The notes beneath the pieces were generated by a model. The model saw only the letters and a list, made by a program, of their open reading frames with translations. It did not search any database and was not told where the DNA came from. A stretch of DNA of 6,024 bases from a bacterium. GTDB taxonomy: Bacteria; Elusimicrobiota; Elusimicrobia; Elusimicrobiales; UBA9959. Where the stretch lies: the NCBI GenBank assembly GCA_021845705.1, contig JAJZVJ010000175.1, positions 1 through 6,024 on the forward strand. The letters run 5' to 3'. Of the stretch, positions 1-6,024 are shown in pieces. The translations under genes and the position numbers were made by a program. Position 1 is the first letter of the stretch. Every line of letters starts with the position of its first letter.

Positions 1-605
1 TGGCCTGCGCTGTCCGCATCACGGTCCTGTCCGTGCTCTTCAACGCAATGGCCGCCTACGCCTTCGCCAAGCTCAGGTTCCCGGGCCGGGAAAAGCTGTT
101 CGCGCTGCTGCTCGTGACCATGATGGTGCCGGGGCAGGTCACCATGCTGCCGGTGTTCCTTATCCTTAAATCCCTGGGCCTCCTGAATTCTTACGCCGGG
201 CTGGTGCTGCCGGGTACGGCCGCGGTGTTCGCCATCTTCATGCTGCGCCAGTTCATGGCCGATATCCCCGAAGAGATCCTGGAAGCGGCGCGCATAGACG
301 GCTTCTCGGAATTCGCCATCTTCCGGCGCATCATGCTGCCGCTGTGCAAGCCCATCATCGCCACCCTTACCGTGTTCAGCTTTATCGGCGCGTGGAACGA
401 TTTCCTCTGGCCGCTCATCATCATGCTGCGCGAGGACAAGTATACCCTGCCCGTGGCCCTGGCCGGCCTGAACGGCCAGTACAACACGGACTGGGGCCTG
501 CTGATGGCGGGCGCCGTGGTAGTGGTGCTGCCCGCGGTGCTCATCTTCCTGCTGGCCCAGAAACATTACATAAAAGGCATAGCCGCCGGCGCGGTTAAAG
601 GTTAA
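1..605 (+). CDS. Sugar ABC transporter permease, MalG/CUT1 type (5'-truncated by window edge)
   Basis: Inner-membrane permease half of a carbohydrate importer of the CUT1 (maltose/oligosaccharide) family, which would pair with a MalF-type permease, a binding protein and an ATPase. The frame is open to the left edge (first full codon at 3), so the start lies outside; the visible 200 residues end at TAA 603-605. Family members have roughly 270-300 residues, so about 70-100 residues are missing. Five hydrophobic segments are visible (about bases 18-74, 96-168, 193-255, 351-427 and 492-560), matching the last five of six helices. The cytoplasmic EAA loop that docks on the ATPase is intact: EAARIDG begins at base 282 and is followed by I-x-LP near 331-342. 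The C-terminus GAVKG is typical of MalG proteins. Substrate cannot be inferred from this subunit. The next gene starts 3 nt after its stop, and the ATPase encoded at the right end of the window is its likely partner. Confidence 0.95.
   Translation, partial: ACAVRITVLSVLFNAMAAYAFAKLRFPGREKLFALLLVTMMVPGQVTMLPVFLILKSLGLLNSYAGLVLPGTAAVFAIFMLRQFMADIPEEILEAARIDGFSEFAIFRRIMLPLCKPIIATLTVFSFIGAWNDFLWPLIIMLREDKYTLPVALAGLNGQYNTDWGLLMAGAVVVVLPAVLIFLLAQKHYIKGIAAGAVKG
597..601 (+). promoter_or_regulatory. Ribosome binding site for the GH94 gene
   Basis: AAAGG lies 7 nt before ATG 609, inside the last codons of the permease gene. It supports the ATG at 609 as the start. The short distance to the upstream stop (603-605) suggests that ribosomes finishing the permease re-initiate here. 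Confidence 0.6.
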
Positions 606-608
606 AAC

Positions 609-2918
609 ATGCTTAAGAACAAATACGGTCATTTTTCCGACGGCGGCGCTTCCTACACGGTCACCGACTGGCGCACCCCCAGGCCCTGGATAAACGTCAT
701 CTCCAACGGCCAGTGGGGATTAACCATCTCCCAGGCCGGCGGGGGGTATTCGTGGCTGGAGCATTCCATGCTCAACCGCATAACCCGCTGGCAGCAGGAC
801 ACCGTGGGCGACCATTGCGGCAAATTCCTGCTGCTGCGCGACAATGACAGCGGGGAGTGCTGGTCCATAACCCCGCAGCCGTTAAAACCCGCTTTCGAAA
901 AATACAGCTGCGTCCACGGCATGGGCTATACCGTCTTCAACACGCAGGCCTTCGGCATACAAGCCGAGTGGACCATCTTCGTGCCGCAGAATATGAAGTG
1001 CGAAGTCTGGACGCTGAGGCTTAAGAACGTCTCCGGCAGGAAGCGCAATATCTCTCTCGTCAGCTACCTGGAACTGCTGCTGGGCGTTTTCCCCGACTGG
1101 CACCGGGAATTCCACAACCTTTTCGTCAAGACCAGGTTCGACCGCAAGACCAACTCCATCCTGGCCGACTCCAACCTGTGGACCGCCCCGCTGCCCGGAG
1201 ACGCCGGCTGGAACAAGGGCTGGCCTTTCACCGCAGTTTTCGCCGCCAGCGCCGCGCCCTCTTCGTACACCTGCGACAAAGAAGAGATCTTCGGCGCCTA
1301 CAACTCCTGGCACGACGCGCGCTTCCTTAAAGAAGGCGGCTCCCTGTCCGGCCGGACCGGCATGGGGTTCGAACCCATAGTCTCCATGAAGTTCGACCTG
1401 GAGCTCGCCGACGGCGAAGCCAGGGACCTCGACTTCATGCTGGGCGCGCTCAGGCACGACACCTTTGCCAAGGATTACCCGGCCTGCATCAGGGCGCTCA
1501 GGAAACCGCAGGCGCTGCTGAAAGAGACCAAGGAACACTGGCTTGAGATCTGCAACAGGTTCATGGTCAAGACGCCCGAGCCCGCCGTGGACGCCCTGGT
1601 GAACTACTGGCTTAAATACCAGACCATCTCCTGCCGCCTGCTGGGCCGGACCGCCTACTACCAGTGCGGCGGAGCTTTCGGCTTCCGCGACCAGCTGCAG
1701 GACAGCCAGCTCTACCTGGCGCTGGAGCCGGCCAAGACCAAGGCCCAGATAAAAGAGCATGCCGCCCACCAGAAGAAAGACGGCACCGTGCAGCATTGGT
1801 GGCACCCTATCTCGGAGGAAGGGCGGTTCACCGATATCTCCGACGATCTTCTGTGGCTCCCGTTCGTGGTCGCCGGTTACCTGCATGAGACCGCGGATTA
1901 CGGCATCCTCAGGGAAAAAGCCCCCTACTACGACGGCGGCAGCGGAACCCTCTACGAGCACTGCCTGGCCTCCATAGAGCGCGTTTTAAAACGCATGAGC
2001 CCGCGCGGGCTTACGCTGATGGGCGAAGGCGACTGGAACGACGGCTTGAACGGCGTCGGAGTAAAGTGGAAAGGCGAGTCGGTCTGGCTGGCGCAGTTCT
2101 TTGTGGTCGTGCTGAATTCATTCTCCGGGATCTGCGCCAGGACGGATAAAGATACCAAACGGGCTTTGCGCTACACGATCGAGTCCAAGAGGCTGAAGGA
2201 AGCGCTGCTGAAGCACGCTTTCAAGGGCGACCGGTTCATGCTGGCCACCAAGGACAGCGGCGAGGTGCTGGGCGTGGAAGCCTGCAAGCAGGGCAAGATC
2301 CACCTTAACCCGCAGACCTGGGCGGTGATCAGCGGCCTGGTGGAAGGCGAACAGGCCAAAAAACTCATGGCCGTAACCGAAAAGCGCCTTTACCGCGACT
2401 ACGGCGTACTGCTGTTCACCCCCGCCTATTCGGTCGTCGACAAGAACATAGGCTACCTCACCCGCTACGCGCCCGGCATCCGGGAGAACGGCGGCGTTTA
2501 CACCCACGCGGCCACCTGGGCCATCTGGGCGCAGGCGCTGGCGGGCAATACAGAAAAGGTTTATGACACAGTGGCCAGGCTTTGCCCGCCGCTGCTGTCG
2601 ATGAAAGACCCCGACAAATACAAAGGCGAGCCGTACGTCACCCCCGGCAATATAGAGGGCCCTGAATCCATCCACGAAGGCAAAGGCGCGTGGACCTGGT
2701 ACAGCGGCTCCTCGGCGTGGCTGTTCAAGTGCATAACCGAGCGGCTGCTGGGCGTGCGCGTGGAGCACGGCAAGCTGGTGGTGGACCCCAAGCTGCCCGC
2801 GCATTGGGACGGCTTCACCATGGAACGCCTCGTGCGCGGACATAAGACCCGCATAACAGTGAAGAAACCGATCGGCGCAGTGACCGAGAACTACAAAATT
2901 AAAACGGAGACCCTGTGA
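609..2918 (+). CDS. GH94 family beta-glycoside phosphorylase (cellobiose/chitobiose phosphorylase-like; substrate unassigned)
   Basis: Cytoplasmic inverting phosphorylase of family GH94 (old name glycosyltransferase 36). Known members split beta-linked disaccharides or oligosaccharides with phosphate to give alpha-glucose (or GlcNAc) 1-phosphate. The 769 residues are near the size of cellobiose and chitobiose phosphorylases (about 800) and lack the long N-terminal parts of cyclic glucan synthases. Expected layout: N-terminal beta-sandwich (about 1-280), linker helices, (alpha/alpha)6 barrel (about 320-705), small C-terminal beta domain. Visible motifs: YGHF near the N-terminus; YQCGGAFGFRDQLQD 351-365; QHWWHP 395-400; DDLLWLP 412-418; GDWNDGLN 474-481, holding the proposed general-acid Asp (D475 or D478; I favour D478 but am unsure); ENGGVYTHA 626-634; and WYSGSSAW 697-704, where phosphorylases usually have a Thr-Gly phosphate contact (here Ser699-Gly700). 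There is no signal peptide. The start at 609 is supported by its SD sequence and the family N-terminus. The gene overlaps the next by 4 nt. The QCGGAFGFRDQLQD form differs from the longer version I recall in true cellobiose phosphorylases, so cellobiose is not a safe assignment. Confidence 0.93.
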   Translation: MLKNKYGHFSDGGASYTVTDWRTPRPWINVISNGQWGLTISQAGGGYSWLEHSMLNRITRWQQDTVGDHCGKFLLLRDNDSGECWSITPQPLKPAFEKYSCVHGMGYTVFNTQAFGIQAEWTIFVPQNMKCEVWTLRLKNVSGRKRNISLVSYLELLLGVFPDWHREFHNLFVKTRFDRKTNSILADSNLWTAPLPGDAGWNKGWPFTAVFAASAAPSSYTCDKEEIFGAYNSWHDARFLKEGGSLSGRTGMGFEPIVSMKFDLELADGEARDLDFMLGALRHDTFAKDYPACIRALRKPQALLKETKEHWLEICNRFMVKTPEPAVDALVNYWLKYQTISCRLLGRTAYYQCGGAFGFRDQLQDSQLYLALEPAKTKAQIKEHAAHQKKDGTVQHWWHPISEEGRFTDISDDLLWLPFVVAGYLHETADYGILREKAPYYDGGSGTLYEHCLASIERVLKRMSPRGLTLMGEGDWNDGLNGVGVKWKGESVWLAQFFVVVLNSFSGICARTDKDTKRALRYTIESKRLKEALLKHAFKGDRFMLATKDSGEVLGVEACKQGKIHLNPQTWAVISGLVEGEQAKKLMAVTEKRLYRDYGVLLFTPAYSVVDKNIGYLTRYAPGIRENGGVYTHAATWAIWAQALAGNTEKVYDTVARLCPPLLSMKDPDKYKGEPYVTPGNIEGPESIHEGKGAWTWYSGSSAWLFKCITERLLGVRVEHGKLVVDPKLPAHWDGFTMERLVRGHKTRITVKKPIGAVTENYKIKTETL
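2906..2909 (+). promoter_or_regulatory. Ribosome binding site deciding the GTG start of the GH35 gene
   Basis: GGAG, 5 nt before GTG 2915, lies inside the last codons of the GH94 gene. With the GTGA overlap (start GTG 2915-2917, stop TGA 2916-2918) it supports the GTG start and a stop-start coupling between the two enzyme genes. Confidence 0.65.
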
Positions 2919-5287
2919 AAACCCTGACTATTCCCGAAATGCGCGGCGGCAACTTCATCCTGAACGGCAAGCCGACCTTCATCTACTCCGGCGAGTTCCA
3001 CTACTTCCGGTGCGACCCTAAAGACTGGGCCGACCGCCTGGCTAAAGCCAAAGAAGCCGGCCTTAACGCCGTGGCTTCTTATATCCCCTGGCGCTGGCAC
3101 GAGATAAAAGAGGGTGTTTTCGACTTTAACGGGCGCACGCACCCCAGACGGAACCTGCAGGAATTCATGCGCCTGGTGCAGGCGAGCGGCCTGTTCTTCA
3201 TTCCCCGCATAGGCCCCGTCTCCAACGGCGAGATGATGAACGAAGGCCTGCCAGACTGGCTGTCAGAAAAGCACCCGGAGGTCTTCCTGGCCGCCAACGA
3301 GGGGAAAACCATACACCACCAGGCCCCGCCGGCCTATAACAGCCCCGGGTTCCTGGCCAAGGTACAGGCCTGGTACGCCAAGCTGGTGCCCCTGCTCACC
3401 GCGGCCCAGCATCCCGCCGGCAATATCCCTTTCTTCCAGCTCTGCAACGAGATCGGCATGATAAACTGGCTGGGCAAGATAGGCGACTACGCGCCCTATT
3501 CCGACCGCATGTACCGTGATTTCCTTAAAAAAAGATACATCACCGTCCAGAAGCTGAACGCGGCGTATAAAACCTCCTACAAGGGCTTCCCCGAAGTAAA
3601 ACAGCCGTCCAACCTGCTGGAGCAGGAGAACCTCCGCTGCCTGCTGGACTGGGGGGATTACTACAAGGAATACTACGCCGTCTACTTCGCCAGGCTCCAC
3701 GCCATGGCCAGGAAGCTGGGCGTGCGCACGCCCGTGCTGGCCAATATCCCGCAGTTCTACGACTACGACCTGCGCGGCCGCGGCATCTACTCGCCCACCA
3801 CCACAATAAAGTTCGGCAAGTTCGCCGGGAAAGTCCCCGGCGTCATCTTCGGGGGCGCCTACCAGATGCGCCGCCTGGACTACGAGAACTTCCACGACAT
3901 AGCCATCACCACGGCCGTGGTAAAAAGCATCACGCCCGAGGGCTCGCCCGTGGTCTGCGCGGAACTCCAGACCGGCATCCTGAGCGACAAGCCGCGGCTT
4001 TACCCCGCCGACGTGGAACTTAACCTTAAAACCACCTTCATGAGCGGCGTTAACGGCCTTAACTGCTACATGTTCGCCGGCGGCACCAACGAGGGCAACG
4101 TAGGGCAGTTCGGCCTTTACCACGAGTGGCAGGCCCCCGTGGCCTCGGGCGGCGAGCTGCGCAGCCATTACAGCAGCCTGAAGGGTTTCGGCGGCTTCGT
4201 TAACGGCATAGGCGCCGGCGTGGCGGCCATGCAGCCCGCGGCCGACCTGGACCTGGGCTTCTACAGCGGCTACTACAATACCGAGTATCTCGACGGCCCC
4301 ATGGCGGACAAGATGTTCGCGGTCCGGAACGAATTCTTCTTCGACGGGCTGGCCCGCCAGGCTTACCTGGCAGGCTACCAGGCCGGCCTGACCGACATCC
4401 AGAAGACCCCCGCCATCAAGGCCCCGGCGCTGGCGATGTTCTCCTACCGGTTCATGGACGCGGCTTCGCAGGGTAAACTGTCCGCCTACGTGAACAAGGG
4501 CGGAAAGCTGCTGTTCTGCGGCGAGACCCTCCTGGTGGACGAGGGCTGGAAGCCCTGCACGGTGTTCCTGGACTCGCTCGGCCTGACCGCCGAAAAAGTA
4601 AAAAGGGTGCGCACCATAGACTTCCTGGGCCGCGAGACCTACCTGCATAACCAGGACATCAACACCTTCGGCAATTTGCTGCCCGGCGACAAAGTAATAG
4701 CCGTCTACAAGAACAAGCCCTGCGGCATAGTGCGCAAGGTCGGCAAAGGCACGCTCTGCCTGCTGGGCTTCCACTTCTCGGACAAGTTCGACTACTTCAA
4801 GCCTGCCTTCGACGCCGTCTGCGCGGAACTGGGCGTTAAGAAAAGCGTGAGCACCGGCGGCTACGACCTTATCACCCTGCTGCGCAGGGACAAGGAGTCA
4901 GGTTTCCTGCTGGTGGCCAACTTCCACGACGACATTACGCCGGGGATGATCGCCGCGGACTTCAACGGCGACAGGATTGAATTCCCGCTGCTCATGCGCA
5001 ACCGCTCCGCGGTTATAGTGCCGCTGCATTACAGGCTGAAGACCGGCGCCCTGCTCCGCTACGCCACCTGCGAGATAACCTCCATAGCGTACACGGACCG
5101 CGGCCTGGAGATAGCCTACAATACGGCTTCGGCCGAAACGGACCTGATAGACTTCACGGGGCTCACCGTGTCCTCCGTTACGGCGGAAGGGGCCAAAGCG
5201 ACCGCGCAAGCGCGCGACCGGGGCGTTACGCTTAAGCTGCGCCGCAAGCCGGGCTGCAACACCGGAAAAGTGACTCTCTACTACTGA
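2915..5287 (+). CDS. GH35-type exo-beta-glycosidase (beta-galactosidase / GlmA-like exo-beta-glucosaminidase)
   Basis: Predicted retaining exo-glycosidase of clan GH-A that removes a terminal beta-galactosyl or beta-glucosaminyl residue from an imported oligosaccharide. 790 residues, GTG start, no signal peptide, so cytoplasmic. The N-terminal TIM barrel (about 1-430) carries GH35 hallmarks: NGKP 17-20, SGEFHYFR 25-32 and YIPWRWHE 56-63. The likely acid/base is Glu179 in CNEIG (177-181), and the likely nucleophile is Glu350 in AELQTG (349-354). A middle alpha/beta region follows (about 440-640, with GGKLLFCGE near 529-537), resembling the amidotransferase-like domain of GH42 and GlmA-type enzymes. 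The rest, about 650-790, is beta-rich. Length, layout and catalytic spacing resemble archaeal GH35 exo-glucosaminidases (GlmA, just under 800 residues by memory) more than classical plant or animal GH35 enzymes. The 4-nt overlap with GH94 suggests the two act on the same substrate. A GH42-like label is possible because the layout is shared; the family call is firmer than the sugar specificity. Confidence 0.87.
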   Translation: MKTLTIPEMRGGNFILNGKPTFIYSGEFHYFRCDPKDWADRLAKAKEAGLNAVASYIPWRWHEIKEGVFDFNGRTHPRRNLQEFMRLVQASGLFFIPRIGPVSNGEMMNEGLPDWLSEKHPEVFLAANEGKTIHHQAPPAYNSPGFLAKVQAWYAKLVPLLTAAQHPAGNIPFFQLCNEIGMINWLGKIGDYAPYSDRMYRDFLKKRYITVQKLNAAYKTSYKGFPEVKQPSNLLEQENLRCLLDWGDYYKEYYAVYFARLHAMARKLGVRTPVLANIPQFYDYDLRGRGIYSPTTTIKFGKFAGKVPGVIFGGAYQMRRLDYENFHDIAITTAVVKSITPEGSPVVCAELQTGILSDKPRLYPADVELNLKTTFMSGVNGLNCYMFAGGTNEGNVGQFGLYHEWQAPVASGGELRSHYSSLKGFGGFVNGIGAGVAAMQPAADLDLGFYSGYYNTEYLDGPMADKMFAVRNEFFFDGLARQAYLAGYQAGLTDIQKTPAIKAPALAMFSYRFMDAASQGKLSAYVNKGGKLLFCGETLLVDEGWKPCTVFLDSLGLTAEKVKRVRTIDFLGRETYLHNQDINTFGNLLPGDKVIAVYKNKPCGIVRKVGKGTLCLLGFHFSDKFDYFKPAFDAVCAELGVKKSVSTGGYDLITLLRRDKESGFLLVANFHDDITPGMIAADFNGDRIEFPLLMRNRSAVIVPLHYRLKTGALLRYATCEITSIAYTDRGLEIAYNTASAETDLIDFTGLTVSSVTAEGAKATAQARDRGVTLKLRRKPGCNTGKVTLYY

Positions 5288-5290
5288 GGA
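5286..5290 (+). promoter_or_regulatory. Ribosome binding site for the ABC ATPase gene
   Basis: GAGGA overlaps the TGA stop of the GH35 gene (5285-5287) and sits 7 nt before ATG 5298. It supports that ATG as the start and again points to translational coupling. There is no room for a separate promoter or terminator in this junction. Confidence 0.7.
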
Positions 5291-5297
5291 TTATCCT

Positions 5298-6024
5298 ATG
5301 GCTGAAGTAGAACTTAGCAATATCTCCAAGACCTTCGCGGGCGCGCCGCGCCCGGTGCTGACCGACATCTCGTTCACGGTAAAGGACACGGAGTTCGTCT
5401 CGCTCCTGGGCCCTTCCGGCTGCGGCAAGACCACGCTGCTCCGCATAATAGCGGGGCTGGAGGAACAGACCTCGGGCAAGGTAGCCATAGGCGCGCAGGA
5501 CATGAACCGCGTGGCCCCGCGCGACCGGGACATGGCCTTCGTGTTCCAGAACTACGCGCTGTACCCGCATTTCTCGGTGGAGGATAATATCTCGCTCGGG
5601 CTCAGGCTGAGGAAAGTAGACAAGGCCGAAATCGCGTCCCGCGTTGGAACCACCTCCAAGATGCTCGGCCTTGAAGCCTTGCTGGAACGCAAACCGCGCG
5701 CGCTTAGCGGCGGGCAGCGGCAGCGGGTGGCGCTGGCCCGCGCCCTGGTGCGCAACCCCAAAGTCTTTCTGCTCGACGAGCCGCTCAGCAACCTGGACGC
5801 CAAGCTAAGGGACAAGACCCGCGGCGAGCTCAGGCTGCTGTTCAAGAAGGTCAAAGGCACGGTGATCTACGTCACGCACGACCAGATAGAGGCCATGACC
5901 ATGTCCGACAAGATAGTGATCCTGCAGGAAGGCAGGATCCAGCAGGTAGGCACGCCCAGCGAGATCTACGAGCGCCCGGCCAATATCTTTGTGGCCACCT
6001 TCATAGGCATGCCGCAGATGAACA
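5298..6024 (+). CDS. Sugar ABC transporter ATP-binding protein, MalK/MsmK/UgpC type (3'-truncated by window edge)
   Basis: Cytoplasmic ATPase that powers CUT1-family sugar importers. The frame is open to the right edge, giving 242 full codons; family members have about 360-380 residues, so the C-terminal OB/TOBE regulatory domain is outside. All nucleotide-binding elements are intact: Walker A GPSGCGKTT 38-46, Q-loop Gln84 in VFQNYALYPH, signature LSGGQ 136-140, Walker B FLLDE 157-161, D-loop SNLD 164-167 and H-loop His194 in VTHD. The stretch DEPLSNLDAKLR and the later FIGMPQMN (about 235-242) are typical of the MalK/MsmK/UgpC group. It starts 10 nt after the GH35 stop, so it belongs to the same transcription unit and most likely energises the permease encoded at the left end of the window. 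Many Gram-positive bacteria instead share one such ATPase among several importers, and this copy could also serve other systems. The N-terminal MAEVELSNISKTF supports the chosen start. Confidence 0.97.
   Translation, partial: MAEVELSNISKTFAGAPRPVLTDISFTVKDTEFVSLLGPSGCGKTTLLRIIAGLEEQTSGKVAIGAQDMNRVAPRDRDMAFVFQNYALYPHFSVEDNISLGLRLRKVDKAEIASRVGTTSKMLGLEALLERKPRALSGGQRQRVALARALVRNPKVFLLDEPLSNLDAKLRDKTRGELRLLFKKVKGTVIYVTHDQIEAMTMSDKIVILQEGRIQQVGTPSEIYERPANIFVATFIGMPQMN

Noticed and set aside
33..35. GTG as a possible start of the permease gene
   Set aside because: The frame stays open upstream to the window edge and continues a hydrophobic helix. A start here would remove the first helix and part of the second, so the gene is cut by the window rather than short.
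882..1961. Minus-strand open frame of about 360 codons opposite the GH94 gene
   Set aside because: It mirrors conserved GH94 coding sequence, is biased in composition, and resembles no protein family I know, so it is a shadow frame.
1981..2011. Transcription terminator or regulatory hairpin in the GH94 gene
   Set aside because: The palindromes have no loop and no following T-run, and they lie in the middle of conserved coding sequence, so a terminator is not supported. They are reported only as a low-interest curiosity.
2118..2843. Minus-strand open frame of about 240 codons opposite the 3' half of the GH94 gene
   Set aside because: Same reasoning: it is antisense to conserved motifs, has shadow-type composition, and has no separate promoter or gene context.
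3263..4774. Minus-strand open frame of about 500 codons opposite the GH35 gene
   Set aside because: It lies entirely within a gene with clear catalytic motifs and has low-complexity Val/Gly/Ala-rich content with no recognisable domain. Long antisense frames are expected opposite GC-rich coding sequence.
4230..4840. Working amidotransferase domain in the middle of the GH35 protein
   Set aside because: The alpha/beta fold resembles the amidotransferase-like domain of related glycosidases, but I see no convincing Cys-His-Glu triad. It is best read as a structural or oligomerisation domain.
1..6024. tRNA, rRNA, riboswitch, CRISPR, insertion sequence or attachment site
   Set aside because: Nearly every base is inside one of four coding genes; the only gaps are 3 and 10 nt. 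No tandem or terminal repeats or transposase-like sequences were seen on either strand.

Overview
The window is one tightly packed plus-strand stretch, almost certainly the middle of a single operon for uptake and intracellular breakdown of an oligosaccharide. It holds four genes and practically no non-coding DNA. In order they are the 3' part of a MalG-type sugar ABC transporter permease (left end outside the window), a complete GH94 inverting disaccharide/oligosaccharide phosphorylase, a complete GH35-type exo-glycosidase of the beta-galactosidase/exo-glucosaminidase superfamily, and the 5' two thirds of a MalK/MsmK/UgpC-type ABC ATPase (right end outside the window). The junctions are a 3-nt gap, a 4-nt overlap and a 10-nt gap. 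Each downstream gene has a Shine-Dalgarno-like sequence inside or touching the end of the gene before it, so co-transcription and translational coupling are likely.

How the genes probably work together (inference from family knowledge and context): a binding protein and a MalF-type permease, presumably encoded just upstream, would complete the importer with the permease and ATPase seen here. Neither enzyme has a signal peptide or membrane segment, so both should act in the cytoplasm on the imported sugar. The GH35 enzyme would trim a non-reducing-end beta-galactosyl or beta-glucosaminyl residue. The GH94 enzyme would split a beta-glucoside or beta-GlcNAc linkage with phosphate, giving a sugar 1-phosphate and saving ATP. 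The exact substrate cannot be read from the sequence. The two main possibilities are a chitin/chitosan-derived oligosaccharide and a plant or microbial beta-glucan oligosaccharide carrying galactose.

Organism: a GC-rich bacterium, with strong G/C preference at third positions and SD-led genes. An odd codon habit stands out: Ile is ATC first, then ATA, with ATT rare, and AGG is common for Arg. This argues against a typical high-GC actinobacterium or pseudomonad. It would suit a less-studied lineage (Elusimicrobiota-like phyla come to mind), but that is a weak guess from codon style alone.

I see no RNA genes, mobile elements, CRISPR arrays, promoters or terminators. The sequence supports a coherent but fairly conventional carbohydrate-utilisation operon. 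Its novelty, if any, lies in the pairing of GH94 with a GlmA-like GH35 and in the unassigned substrate.
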